64,000 bases of DNA from Symsagittifera roscoffensis (taxonomy: Eukaryota > Xenacoelomorpha > Acoela > Convolutidae). This document shows, in pieces, positions 1 to 11,765 of the stretch (positions within the stretch are counted from its first letter, which is position 1; each line of letters begins with the position of its first letter). The notes below the pieces were generated by a model, which saw only the letters and a list, made by a program, of their open reading frames with translations, was not told the DNA's origin and ran no database searches. The stretch spans positions 62,300,054 through 62,364,053 of the forward strand of contig NC_087066.1 in assembly GCF_963678635.1 (NCBI RefSeq), in the 5' to 3' direction. The position numbers and the translations under genes were made by a program.

Positions 1-546
1 CTATCAATACTTGGTTCAACTGACTTAGATACTCAAATGGTAACTCTAGTGTTACATGCAAATTTTAAGTCGAACTAACGGGTAGCAAAGTCGTATGTTA
101 AGTGTGTATGCAGGCGGGTATTGAAATTGGTTAAATTTTGCAGTTCCGGATTACACAAAACTTCTGGTAAATCAGCCAAACCGAGCTAATAACGATGAGC
201 TAAATTGAGGTAGAGATATCTATTGCAATTGGTCTCCAAAGGAAATATTACATCAATTTTTTTTCAGTTTTCGTTACTTAAGTACCTGTTATTCAATTAG
301 CGAACAAATTGGGAAAAAGAAGCTACTATGTTTCATCAGGTTTCGCCAAAAATAACAATATATTTAGCAGTTACTTGTAAGTTCGAGTTCACAAGCCAAA
401 AGTAAGAAAAACCGTGTGCACCTAATTTAGTTGTAATGCAAGTTTTTGGCGGATAAAGTGTCTTTTTAATTCTGTACGTATATTTTCTCTTCTTTGCGGA
501 TATGCCACAGCAAAAATCGATAAGCGAACTGGCTTCATATTATATC
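1..546. repeat. Left part of segmental-duplication block A
   Basis: From about position 85 to 546 this stretch aligns, in the same orientation, with about 21605-22068, by eye at roughly four bases in five. It contains no supported gene. It ends with the pentamer ATATC (542-546), where the BEL/Pao element is inserted. The block resumes at 10082 on the far side of that element. The first 85 bases show no match in the window. Confidence 0.7.
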
Positions 547-906
547 TGTGCTCTGCATCAGATTGTTTAAAACTGCTGTCGGGTAAATAATTTTATTGAA
601 TTGGAATCAACGTTTTTAATCGGCACTATTTTAAAATTCAAATAAAAGAACGCTTTTTTTTCAGCGTTGAGCATTTAGACCAACAAAAATAAATCTAATC
701 CTGTCAAAAAGCATCAATTTTTTGCTTGTGAGTGCGTTCACACTTTTGGCAAAACACGGTTTTGACGAACGAAAACCAGTCAATCAACGGCCAAAGCGGT
801 TTTATGAACTATTTGCAAAAGCTAAATAAATCAATATGTTTTTGGGGGGTTCAAACCCGGTTACTGAGCGTAAATTTACGTTCCGTCAAGTTTGGCGCAT
901 ATTTGA
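547..906 (-). repeat. 3' LTR of the BEL/Pao element (truncated)
   Basis: This segment aligns with 9635 to about 9990 in the same orientation. Shared words include GCTGTCGGG near 575 and CGTTCCGTCAAGTTTGGCG near 880. It begins TGTG. About 90 bases present at the outer end of the other copy (about 9990-10081) are missing here, so the U3 end seems deleted or rearranged next to the integrase remnant. Confidence 0.75.
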
Positions 907-939
907 TTTTTGAAAAGGAAACGACCTTGGCAACATCCT

Positions 940-1990
940 CACCCAGCGAAGAGGTGAGAACCGGAGCAAGTTTAGCGAGGGGCCTTTCTATTATTCCCGA
1001 TAGGGTCTTAACAGTTGCGGAGCGAGAGACGTTATCTCTGCCAAAGCTGCAAAACAGTTACTCGACCTGAATGTTAGTACCCACGAGGGCTGCTAGGATC
1101 GACAACCCAGAGATCTCCAGTTCGTAAATCGCGGTTCGAATCAGTATGCCACTTCGAGCGCTTGTTCAAGGAGGGAACAAACTCCTTCAGCCAGCGCTGC
1201 CAAACAGTATCATTTCGCTTTCGGTGGTCCAAACTTTCATGAAGTAAGTGTTAGCGATGGAACGCTAACAGGGTGCTCGCCCAAGAGAAAAGGTTAAAGC
1301 ATTAAGGCTTCCAATTCATTTGAATCGGGACAAACTGGCGTTTTTGGATGGGCAATCATTGATTGCTCAACCAAACAAAACGTGGTCGACAACAACTCAC
1401 CCGTTGACTTGCAAGTGCCAATGGTTGCGTAGAAAACACGTTTGCAACAGCGAACTAACCTTTCCGAAGACCGAACATGATGCGGCGCGCCAGGTGGGTT
1501 GTTTTCTTTTTAATCCCATTTTGCACTAAAAATGCGGTAGTCTGTCTGTTTCAACTTTGTACGTCACAGCAACGAAATTGGTACCGTTGTCTGATCACGC
1601 AACACTTACGGCGGGCGATAAATCTTTCAATCTCCATGACGCTAGAGCAGGTGGTGCGCATAGGCTGAAAATTTTTTATGTGTACGGCACGGTTAGCGAA
1701 CAGAAACTCCTATCTGTTTTCACTGCTGTGAAGAAGAGTCAAGTAGAATGAGCCAAAACATCCCCCCACCCCACAGTTACAGTAATCAAACCGATCGACA
1801 AGTCAGTCTGACATCAGGATGTAACGTGTTTGCCTTGGGTTTTCTGCAGACAAAACAACATCTTTCAATTGCACTGAGGGTCGCTCGCAGACTCAACACC
1901 ACAAGCCCCATATGATGTATGGACCGCAAATAATCCAAGTGTCGATGACTTTCGGTAATGTGCAGGTGCCTCAGAAACAATTTCACCAAG
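940..1990 (-). pseudogene. BEL/Pao integrase remnant
   Basis: Minus-strand translation shows an integrase in pieces. At 1786-1989 there is an H-H-C-C zinc-binding segment ending in a CxxC pair (residues CFVC). At 1573-1594 one frame reads SDNGTNF, the motif around the second catalytic Asp of BEL/Pao integrases. Near 1476-1498 a GAPHH motif corresponds to the usual APHMGG motif before the catalytic Glu. At 957-982 KLAPVL matches the end of the C-terminal domain. Several frameshifts and stops separate these pieces. The remnant lies between the RNase H and the 3' LTR, as expected. Identification is by recognition of family motifs, with no search run. Confidence 0.8.
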
Positions 1991-2689
1991 AAGTGAAGAA
2001 AAGCTAAGATTATGGGATGCCTAATTTCAAAACTTGTTTCGGCTAAGCTTTGAATCCGCCTCGTTGAACGAATAAAGCCAGAGGAGCTGGTAAACAGTGC
2101 ATAAATTGCAATGCGACTCGACCTTTTCTCGGGTATTCCAGCTTGAAATTACTTGAACTCAACCAGGATCAATTCGGATTGATTCAAAAGTAACATTTTA
2201 TCTTTCGCAATTGCTACTTCAGCCAGGTCGGTTATTTGAGCGGTAGGCCCGCGGTAGTGCTTGTGTTTCGGAAATAAACTCAACAATTAGCAAATGTACA
2301 ACTACTATACATCTCCCAAACAAACATGGGCTCTGACTGCATGGACTCTGAAATACTCGTGAGGGCATGTGCTGAATTGCCTATAGACTTTTTTGAGAGG
2401 TCATTGATAACAACATCCAGATTGGGTTTGAAAAGCTACTCATTGCCTAACAGGAAGCCTGATTCAACTGCTTTCTTTAAGTCATTTTGCCGATATTCCG
2501 CGTGTCCCAGTGTGTGCGGGACTGTCTCTACTTTTTACAAGTAACCGTTCATCCACAGAGGTGAATTCTTTTTTTTCACAAACACGTTTTGCGACGAAAG
2601 TTGGTAATTAATCGACGGAGTGAAACCATTGTAATACCATGGTGCTATGGGTCCACAAAAAAGTACGGGTTATATTGATTCAAAGTTCC

Positions 2690-2900
2690 CGGAGTATATC
2701 TTGCTTCAACCTAGATGCCAGCAAGGATGCCTGCAACTCCAGCTTTGGAACGGACAAAGCCTTCATTGGCGCTACCCTTACTTTACTGAAAACTAACATA
2801 AGCTCAATTTTTTGAGTCTAAATAGTCTGGACACAAAGGAAACCAACCGCGCAAAACGCATCCTGCGAGCTATCCCCAAACATATGGAGGTCGCATTGAT
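2690..2900 (-). pseudogene. BEL/Pao RNase H remnant
   Basis: The minus-strand frame reads LHMFGDSS around 2871-2889, the first catalytic Asp motif (usually LHxFCDAS). It then reads SKVRVAPMKALSVPKLEL around 2731-2785, matching the BEL/Pao consensus S-R-V-A-P-L-K-x-x-x-x-P-R-L-E-L with the catalytic Glu. At least one stop interrupts the frame, so this is not functional. It lies directly between the RT (upstream on the minus strand) and the integrase. Confidence 0.8.
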
Positions 2901-3025
2901 TAAACGGATTACTGAAGTAGCACCGGTGAGTGACTAATTCTCCGAAGACAAAAAAGCTTAAAATTAGCACTCAATGAATTACGTTCAGAGCGCTTCTGCT
3001 AAGGAATCATCCCATTGTTGCCCAG

Positions 3026-3640
3026 TTATGCGCCAAATGTGTTCCAGAAGCAGGCGGGCCTTACCGTGTAGGAGGCCACCAAACCATAAGGGTCGGAGAC
3101 CGATGAAACAAAACTGAGACCAGATTGTTTCGTAACGGATGTTCGGAGCTCGCAGTTAACTCCACGACTAACAACGAGAGAGTCAATTCCATGCAATCCT
3201 TCCAGTTTAAGGAGGTTCATCAGATCTTTGATCATTCTCATGGCATCATCGCGGTTTTCAAATGAATTCAAGTAATCATTCAAGTAGAAGCTACTAAGTA
3301 TTGTCTAGATACTTCACGATAATTTTCAGCGTTTTTCTTGATAGTTTGCCCAAGGGCGAAGTTTGCGCACATCGGGTAGTCCCGAGCACCACAAATGTGC
3401 CGGCTAAACTGCGGCACTTTCACATCCGATATGGCGTCCCCGCGCCAAAAAAAAACGTAAGCAAGGTTGATCACAAGTGGGTACCCCAACCTTAGGAATT
3501 GTACCCTCGATGACCGGAGAGACGCCAAACTGATGTTCGCGGAAGCGCATTAACACGTGCAAAAAGTTTTGCATCAAATCAAGCCAAACGAGCAAATATT
3601 TGCTTAGAGATAGGTCGTGAAATTTTGACGCGCTATTCAA
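3026..3640 (-). pseudogene. BEL/Pao reverse transcriptase remnant
   Basis: Three minus-strand frames overlap to form one recognisable RT. 3404-3640 carries the segment with VLMRFREH and the palm region. 3280-3460 carries HICGARDYPMCANFAL, equivalent to the HxFGAxxSPxxANFAL motif. 3026-3283 begins with NDYLNSF, where the catalytic YVDD box is expected; it is followed by the helix and the DPYGLVAS / thumb segment (DPxGLxxPFTVR in the family). The first Asp of the YVDD box has become Asn, and at least two frameshifts are needed, so the enzyme is dead. Confidence 0.85.
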
Positions 3641-4113
3641 AACCGGCGAACCTACTTGGCTGGTTTGGGTTGAGGACTGGTCATGGAGTAAATACTATTC
3701 ACGGGTGGAGAGCAGCTGCGGATCGTGCGGTTTAACCGGAATGACATAACCTTAATCGAGATCCTCCTTTTTTGTCTCAGTGTGTTTACTCTTTAAACCA
3801 CTATCTTTGTCGAGCCGTTTTTCAAGCATCTTGAGCTGTGCCAGCGCTGAGAGGTAATTGCGGGTAAAGAACTACTATCATCGGCCCAATTCACTTCTAC
3901 CCACTATTGGTCACCATCATGGTGTGTTGTTGACTAAAAAAGACTAAGCGCTCGCTGATTGGCTGCGGAACGAGCATCATTTTGCTTGTATGTACCATAA
4001 CTTTCTAACTTTCTAACTCATACCACGTTTTAATTTGGCTAAGTTCCAAGTCTTCGGCATTGCACTTTATAACAACTCAGAAATTGAAGGTAGTGGGCCA
4101 CTCAAAACCCATC

Positions 4114-4925
4114 CTACCTGCAGACAAGCTGCCATTGTATTTTCCCATCTCCATCATGATTATAATCGAGCGGGCGTATGTGGTGATAAAACCACTGACC
4201 AATTACCATTTCAGTGTCCGAATAACTATACCGAACTGGCTTCATTGGTCCTAGGTATAGATATTTTTCTTCATGGACTGGAAAATTAACCTTTCGAGAC
4301 CCAATTTTAATTTCAACCTTTAAGTAAGCGGTAACATTGAAGGTATAATCAATATTAATTATGTCAGCGGATGAAGTCACCTCAACTAAATCATTGAAAA
4401 TAATATCTGTTGAATTAAAATTATTTAGGGTCAAATCCAATTTTTTTCCTGACAAGTTCAGAGAGCGAGCCAAGTTTAACGTCCTGCACTGATGTGGAAC
4501 AAGACGACGTTGTTTTTTCCGCCGGAGATTACCGGTAGAAGACTTGTTTTCTTCCTTTCGAGAATCAAAAATGCGTTTTGCACAATGCAAGGGTACATTG
4601 TGCGTACTTTCGCACTCAGGTTTAGCTTATTGTCGAGCCTTCGGGCAATTACGGGAAAAGTGGTCCACTTGAAGATAAGAGAAAGAAAGCTTTGTCCCAG
4701 CGGAAAGTTTCGCCCTTTGAGCAAAGTTCTTTTTCTTGATGACCTTGCATCCCTATAGCGGATGCTTACCAGCTCACTGCCGGCAGAAAGGAGATTCATT
4801 ATCATTCGGCTCAACACCAGTTGCAAACACTCGGATGGTACTTTTTGCTTTGACGGGTTCCTCAGTTTGTGATTACCAGAAAAAGTTTTTATACGCTTAT
4901 GCGCTTCGGCATTTTTTTCAGCCAT
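4114..4925 (-). pseudogene. BEL/Pao zinc-knuckle/protease region remnant
   Basis: The frame at 4114-4590 reads NLARSLNLSGKKLDLTLNNF, which resembles the segment downstream of the protease DSGS motif in BEL/Pao polyproteins (LGLSGKK-x-L-T-L). It later reads TEMVIGQWFYHHIRPL, matching the IIGxDxxxxIRPL linker before the RT. The upstream frame 4476-4925 overlaps with a shift and is Cys-poor, so the zinc-knuckle region cannot be read clearly. Its position between gag and RT fits. Confidence 0.6.
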
Positions 4926-5299
4926 TCGTTGAAATCAAGGAGTTGAGGGCAATACCAATTGAGCTTGACTGTGTAGTATGACCCAGACTCCTTCGTGTTT
5001 GGAGGCAATTTACATAAACTTTATTTAGGATGACGGCTCCTTTCAGATCGTCCTCATATGACAAGGATCAAAACACACCAACAAAACCTAAAGTAACAGA
5101 AGCAAAATTTTTAAAGCTTTCAGAATTGTCCATTTTGACTGATGGAACGCTGTTGAGTTTTTGACGTGGGCACTCAAGACGGTTGAGGTTACCCAATTTT
5201 TTGGTCAAGGCCCTTTGGTGCATCCTTGTACCTTCGACCTGAGTACTCGAAGTCCTCTATTGCCAACTTAGCTTTACCAGTTACAAATGTTTTCAGGTG

Positions 5300-6850
5300 C
5301 ATCAGCTTGACGTCATCCGAAAGTGCTGATTAAGAATCTACAGCGCTGTGCAACTGACATATCCATGAAGGCCATTCCAACGGATTACCATCTTACATGG
5401 AAATTTTTCATTCGGGTAATGGATCCTTCTGTTTGATGCCAAGGCTTCGACTGAGTCTCGAAGAGATATCGATTGCGATGGCGGATTGACATAATTCGGA
5501 ACAGGTTGTTGTACGCGCGATGTGGCTGGATTCGAAAAATACGGCTGATAAATGGACAAACGGGGGATATCTGTCAAAATCGGTAATTGCAACGGTACTT
5601 GCTCGTGTGGCGGAGTGAAATAGTAAATTGCTCCACCATTTGTAGGGGAACGTTACGGATTTTGGAGAGACAACAGGTGTTGCTGCCTCAAGTACGTGAG
5701 ATGAACCATTCAAGGCTAACGGGTTACAAACTGCGGGACTCGGTGTTGAGTTGTTGCAGGGAACCACGATACGAGGTTCGGAATATAGAACTGACTGATG
5801 TAGGTGGGATGACCTACAGGGGTACTGCTGAAGCATTTGCAGTATGAGGAGGTAAATTCGAATGCAGGCTGAGTATTCAACCAGTGATTTGCATCTGAAA
5901 ACCCGGCGTGGTTGTGTTACATTTTGAATTCTCGTCCACATATAAATGCCTATATTGTGCTCAGTATCAGTGCCGGCAGCAATCTGAGTAGGTGATTAAG
6001 GAATCATGGGTGAGCCTTCAGCCCCATGCGTCATCACTGAAGACAAACCATCGAATTGGGCGTTATAAACATGAACAACATCTACCGGGGCGTTATATTG
6101 AACCGTGTTCAATTCAGAATTGTATGCGGTCGGTTCGCTTACGCTCACTACTGGATTCAAATGCGGCACATTTTAAACACACATTTCTATGCATTTATCT
6201 GCCGCTTCCCTGTGGGAGCTTACCGAGCTGGCAAACAAGCCCAGATAGTCGAAGACTTGCTCCAGTTCTATTGGAGCTATTTTGGCTTCAACAAACTTTT
6301 ATCTATTATTCTCACAGATTTGTCTTTCTTCCAATTCTAATAAGCGCATTGATGCTACATTTTGTCTCTCAATCTCTCTTGTTCTGAACTGAGCAAACAA
6401 CAACTCTTTTTTCCGTTGACTGGAAGTAATCGAGACTGTTTTGCTCTGTTTACCAGAGATCCTAGACCGATGTGAGCTTGGTGGTTTTTCGGAAGCTTTA
6501 GAAAAAACTTCTTCACCGAACACGATGAAAAGGATTTTGCTTGTTCTTCAGATCCTACATAGCTCCGAGCTTTCTGAATTACTTCATCGTGTCTTTTTTG
6601 TCACCAGCTGAAGCCACTGTTCCAATTCCTTAGAAGACTTATCTCTATTGCAACCTTTTCCGCTAATTGACTTATCTCATCATTTCTTTTTAAATCATTT
6701 TCCGGGAAAACATTCGCTTTTATAATATAATTCTCGTTTTTGTTCTCTTTGGCTTCTTGTATATCGTCGCTAACATCGGGGAGCTCAATTTCCAAATTAC
6801 GACGAGACTCATAAACCTTTATTACTTTTTGGCCTAATTGCCGGTTCATT
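5300..6850 (-). pseudogene. BEL/Pao gag remnant
   Basis: Minus-strand pieces fit a BEL-type gag. 6601-6849 is an N-terminal acidic/helical segment. 6299-6523 has a Ser/Arg-rich stretch followed by a charged helix (REIERQNVASMRLLELEER) of the kind found in the gag coiled coil. 5338-5592 contains a P-x-x-x-F-x-x-x-x-x-x-W-N-G segment where the family has PxFxGNPLEW. The gaps between the pieces carry stops. The assignment rests on order and general resemblance and is weaker than for RT and integrase. Confidence 0.55.
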
Positions 6851-6899
6851 CAGGCAAACTTTTACGATTTGCTAATCAGTTCAAGAGAGGACCGTATCA

Positions 6900-8185
6900 A
6901 ACTCTAACTCAAAACCGATAATTAACGAAAAGACATAAAAGCCTTGTAACACAAAAGCAACAAACTATACGAGCACTAGCAGACCAAGCCTATCATCTAA
7001 AGACCTCTATACCTCGGCTAGTGGCACCTCTAAATTGACTAAGTTGAGAGAATGTTGCTTAAAGAGCGCACGTTGCTTCTTGTTCAAACTATTTTTCCTC
7101 AGACAATCTATTTTTCTGAGCAACAATTATCTTGGGGTGTTGGCTGTATCTGCGTATAATCCGGAAAATTTTTATCTCTAATTTATCGGACTGGTATAAT
7201 GCCAAGTACTGTTTGCGCAAGCGCTTACCCTTAGTTTTACGTTTTGATAGCAAAGGATTGACTACACAGATGGTTAGAATACCTGAACTGTTTAGTTTCC
7301 CGATTATTTACTCAGTTCCGTTGCGTTGACAAAACACGATGGCACTAATCTTCGCTTGATAGCGTTTTATGAATATGTCACTAAGTTTATCTTCGGATAA
7401 AGGCTTCAAATTTTTGCTGCGATGCCTACTAACTGACTTATTCATGACGTCGTCCCAAATCTTGGTATTCGAGTGATGGTATAACAATGAGTCAAGTTAG
7501 AGTTTTACAGTCTTACGGGGATTAACGGCGTTCGGGTTAAAACTTAGACCTTGTATGGCTAAGTAAATTGATCTAACCACTCGGATTAAACTTGAGGTCG
7601 CTGGTCTTAAACTATTTAATACGAATGGGGTATTTGAATTGATATAAACTAGTCCAAAATTTTCTAACGTTCCGTTCGAAGGCGTTACGTTTTGTTGACA
7701 AGTCCATTTGTAAATTATATATTTGGTTTTCTTGTAGTTTTTTGATAAGCGGACGTTTACCAGGATCGAACAAATTTGGTCCAAAGTCTTGGCCAAAAAT
7801 TCACAAAAAACCATATAAATTGCTTTTATATAGGGTCCATGTTTTTGGCCCAAAATGTTGCAAAAAAAAATTACACATAAATAAGCTTTTACTTAAGTAA
7901 ACATAAATCACTTAACTACGCAACCAGGTTCTCTACCACAAAAAGTTCTTTTTGAACTAATTTCTTGACTTTCTCGAAAAGATGAAAAAAGGGGTTGCGT
8001 GCTTCTTACAGTTTTCAGTAAATTTCTCTGGGTAGTCAATACCAGTTGAGCAGCTCATCACAATTCCATCCTGGTAGCCACGAGTTTACAACACTACATC
8101 CTTGCGATACCCACATTTTCAGGCATTTGTAGTCTTTAAACCCGTTTGTTAGGCCTCCGTAGGCCGCCTTGTTGCCCACCATAGA
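6900..8185. other. Non-coding leader region of the BEL/Pao element
   Basis: This lies between the gag remnant and the palindromic repeat cluster. I see no gene in it. A minus-strand open frame at 7497-7853 has no recognisable motif. Confidence 0.4.
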
Positions 8186-8189
8186 AGAT

Positions 8190-9140
8190 AATGCGCAACC
8201 ATGCACATTCATGCATGGTTTGCATGGAAAATGACTAATCATACGTAGCACACATGCTGGTTCCGAAAACGCTCAAAATAGCTTTTTAACGGAGTAAAAT
8301 AGTAATAAAAAGGTTTCTCATCGTTATGCAAGCTGTTGGTAAATTATCAAAAATTTTCACCATGCAAATCATACGTCGCAACATATATGGTGCTACGTAT
8401 GGAATAGATTTTTCACCATACTTTTTTTCTCTAGAAAACCGTAAAATAGAGGTTATTTGACAAAAATGACTGAGAAAAAGTATCTGTAGTGCAAAATACA
8501 CTTTTATTTGATTTTATTTTTTTCTACCATGCAAACCATGCGTCGCACCATAAATGGCGCTATTCATGGAAATGATGTTTCCTTACAAAAACAACTTCAA
8601 TAGAGCAGGTAACAGCACATCCAAAATTGACGAAATTTTCGTATATTTCGAGGTTTATTTGCATTTTCAAATTTTGAGGGGGTAAGCTGAGAAGATACTT
8701 TTGGAAAAAAAAATGCGTGAAGATTGGTGAAAAATGTTTTATTTTCAATTTTCTGCTTTTCTCATTCCGGAGCAAAGCTTTATTTGGTACGTCTTGAATC
8801 GAAATACAAACAAAACTCTGTTTTAAACAAACCGTGTCCGATTACCACAAGACATTTTAAAATTTGGTTTTTATTTCGTTGTAACCATACGTCGCGCCAT
8901 GCATGATACCATAGTAACCATACATTGCAAGCTTCCATCGCAAGTGTATATATGACATATAAATTTTCAACATCCCTAGTAAAAGTATCAATATTGTTTA
9001 ATTTGAAGTCCCCCATACTTTAAAAATTGTGGAATCGTACGTCGCGTCATGCATGGAAAATGTGTTATTTTCACATAAAAATACGTCGGCATTTCTTCAT
9101 GGCTTCCATGGAACCATGCATGGTGCGACGTATGGTTGCA
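8190..9140. repeat. Cluster of palindromic CCATGCATGG / CATACGTCGC motifs
   Basis: At least six copies of a composite motif occur in about 950 bp, near 8195-8245, 8362-8402, 8527-8572, 8884-8910, 9033-9058 and 9110-9137. The core pairs a CCATGCATGG palindrome with CATACGTCGC or its complement GCGACGTATG, and it occurs in both orientations. The spacers are AT-rich and mostly unrelated, so this is a dispersed hairpin-forming repeat and not a simple satellite. It sits inside the leader region of the dead retroelement. Confidence 0.7.
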
Positions 9141-9607
9141 CATTTTGGTCAACCCGGGTCTCCAAACCTTAATGTCAGGCCCCATTCTCTCAGCTTTCGA
9201 CACCCGTTCGAAAAAGGCCTCTGAAGTTTCCGCACTTGTATGTCGGGCCTCTGTCACTCTGCTCTCGACACCCGTTAAAAAAGGACTCCGTAATTGACTC
9301 AACTCTGATAATTTTCGTCTGTGTAAAGAATGAACTGGTAGTCACTGCTCAGGGAACTTCTAAATGCTTTCGTTCGGAACTGATCTCTACACAGAGAACT
9401 GGCCACTGTCATTTGAAATCAAACTATTCAAAAAGCCTCCGTTTTTTGTAAGCTGATTGTTGAATTAATGGGTTGAAACAGCTCTAAAAGAGCTTGGGCT
9501 AGACCAAATCCGCTTCAAACTCACAGTTGCTGTTTTTCCATGTGTGTCGTAATTTAAACGCTACTTGTTTCCACGTTTTTCTTGGTGCCGGGTCTATTTA
9601 ACTTTCG

Positions 9608-9634
9608 ACAAGTTCCCGGGTCGTGGCAACAAAT
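9608..9634 (-). other. Putative primer binding site of the BEL/Pao element
   Basis: The plus strand reads AGTTCCCGGGTCGTGGCAAC directly beside the inner end of the 9635-10081 LTR. This resembles the T-arm and acceptor 3' end of a tRNA, so on the minus strand it is complementary to a tRNA 3' end, as in LTR-element primer sites. The CCA-complement has one mismatch. Confidence 0.5.
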
Positions 9635-10081
9635 TGTGTTTTGCTTCTGGTCGTTTAAAATTGCTGTCGGGCAATTAGTTTATTGAGTCGGCATCAATAA
9701 TTTTAATCGTCAAAAATATAATTTTTAAACAAAGAAACGGTTTTTTCAGTACTTAGCTTTTAGACCAACAATAATATCTAATTCTGTCCCAAAGCACCAA
9801 TTTTTTGCAATAAGTGCGTTCACTATTTTGATAAATCACGGTTTTGACAGACGAAAACCTGTCAATCAAAGTCGACCAAGGCCGTTGTATGAAATAATTT
9901 AGATAGCTAAACAAAACAGAAAATGTTTCTTGGGGTTTTTAACCCAGTTACTGAGCGTAAATTAATGTTCCGTCAAGTTTGGCGTATGTCGATTCCGTCG
10001 AAGCTCACTGTGTATACGCTCGGCTACTCCTCTTATATGAAACAATTGTTCAAACTTGTATTTTACATTTGTTGAGCAACA
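9635..10081 (-). repeat. 5' LTR of the BEL/Pao element
   Basis: A 447-bp LTR, TGTG at its plus-strand left edge and CAACA at its right edge. It aligns with 547-906. It is the more complete of the two LTRs and abuts the resumed duplication block at 10082. Confidence 0.75.
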
Positions 10082-10432
10082 AAATCGATTGTGATTTAAG
10101 AAGTATTTATACTGGAGAAAGATCAATTAACTGTGCGAAACATTAGTGGTAGGTTAGCTCCACTTTTTATCTCTATTCGGCAAGGGACGAACTTGCATAC
10201 TTTCGAGCAAAGACACAAGATTCCAACATCACTTTTTTGATGAAGAGCAGTTAGGTTGTCTGACGGACGTGATTGCAGGCTGATGTAGCAGCAGGTCTCG
10301 GCTCCAAAAACCCTCTCATTGGATGTCAAAAAACCAGCAGAATCAGTATAGACCTTTTGGTAGCAACGACTGCTTTCACCATCCCGTGCTCGCTAGATAC
10401 TCCATTAGATACTTTATTACTTCATCCCAACC

Positions 10433-10670
10433 ATGTCAACAAAGAATAAGCAGAAGCGAACAAAGAAGCCGGCACGAATCAGCGAGTAGACCAAAAAGTT
10501 TCATTCAGACGCCTATGGACTACTTGAACTCGACGAGGCAAGTAGTATGGCCAACTTGGTCCAGTGGCCGGAGATTGTTTTCAGCGTCTTGCAGCAAAAC
10601 CTTGGGGGTAGGCTTCCTTGACATGGTCAAGAGTAAAATTGAAGTCAAGAGACTTCTTCAGAGAACAGTG
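10433..10670 (+). pseudogene. Broken Lys-rich reading frame of unknown origin
   Basis: From the ATG at 10433 the frame reads a short basic N-terminus (MSTKNKQKRTKKPARISE), then a stop. It reopens for about 45 codons with a non-random-looking sequence (DAYGLLELDEASSMANLVQW), then meets further stops. I do not recognise it. It sits in the 1.5-kb part of block A with no counterpart in block B. It could be a chance frame or a decayed exon. Confidence 0.25.
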
Positions 10671-11675
10671 TAAATTCCAGTGAAAAGGTTCATAAAGTGA
10701 ACAAGATAGCTTGGGACGTGGTATTCATAGTGATGATAGAAACTGGCTCCTGCTAACAATTATCTGCTACAAATCTAGAATGAATCAGAAATGTGACTTC
10801 AACGATGGCCTCGTTGTTATTTCTAGGTTTTTTCCCATCTCAATTTTTTTGTTTCATATACACTACAAAGAGAATGGTGCCGCAGGCGCTCTTTCAATTT
10901 TTTTTTTAATATCCTAATGGTTATCCTTTGGCTTGCGTTTCGGCAAAATTATGAGAAAAGAGCGTCCCTATAAATCCGCTACTGCTGGGCAGTTTGTATA
11001 TACTAGCACTAAGGAGTCTTAGCAGACAGATTAGTTTTTTAGTCAAAATCTTCCATCATGTTTTTTAAATAATAAATTGTCTGACTTCATGTCGGAGTAT
11101 CAGCCTCAATAAATCACCTCACCAAAATCTTTAACGCCAGTCAATGAATTTGCTTTTGCTCGGTTTTTAAAAAATAATCGTATATTGTACTAAGATTTTG
11201 TTGTTTGTTTCAATAAAACTTAAACGAAAATCAAGCACGATCAATTGAAAATTATTTTCATTAGTTCCATTTTCCTGTAAGTCGTTTTTTCCATTTAATT
11301 TGGGAGATGCAATTGGCTTACTTTTTTTATCCTTGCTTTCATTCAGAAAACCAAAGGTTGTTCACCTGAGAACTTATAAAAGAAAATTGGTCTAAAAAAC
11401 TTCAGCAAGATTTATTTTGCTTGATGTAAAAAAAATGGGGTGGTATGATTTAAATTTGAAAAAGACAGCTCTATAACTTAATTGGATTTAATTGAACTCT
11501 TTATTTCACCACCTTGTGCTTCGAGTATTATTTCAGCCTAAAACTTTAGCATTTCGAAGTTCCTAAGTTCATTGGTGATGCTTAAAATTGTTGGATGTAA
11601 CTCATAATATGTGAATTGAGGTTTTTTCATGCAATAAAAAAAGGTTAATAAGTAGTTTCTTATTTCTTTTTTGTT

Positions 11676-11765
11676 TCGACTTTCGAGAAAACAACGGAAT
11701 ATATGTGCACTGGGGGTTTTCAGTCGACTTTCGACTTTTTATGTAATCAGTTTTGATGAGATTAT
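11676..11765 (+). repeat. Fragment of dispersed repeat family R1 (5' end)
   Basis: The text TTTCGACTTTCGAGAAAACA, followed by CGGAATATATGTGCACTGGGGG, is a diverged copy of the 5' end shared by the R1 copies at 21041, 38995, 39352 and 56777. Confidence 0.55.

Larger units (their letters stand above)
547..10081 (-). mobile_element. Degenerate BEL/Pao LTR retrotransposon
   Basis: An old LTR retrotransposon lies on the minus strand. It is bounded by LTR copies that begin TGTG (547 and 9635, plus strand) and end CA (10081). The flanks ATATC (542-546) and AAATC (10082-10086) look like a 5-bp target duplication with one mismatch. The order in minus-strand reading is LTR, a tRNA-3'-end-like primer site, gag, protease, RT, RNase H, integrase, LTR, which is the BEL/Pao order. 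All coding parts carry frameshifts and stops, so it cannot be functional. The homologous segment near 22064 lacks the element, so that copy is an empty site. The length is inflated by foreign repeat sequence at about 8190-9140. Confidence 0.85.

Noticed and set aside
732-1070. 112-codon plus-strand frame
   Set aside because: It lies opposite the LTR and the integrase C-terminus of the BEL/Pao element, and the minus strand explains the sequence.
1125-1145. B-box-like GCGGTTCGAATCA, possible tRNA
   Set aside because: It falls within the minus-strand integrase remnant and has no paired arms, so it is coincidence.
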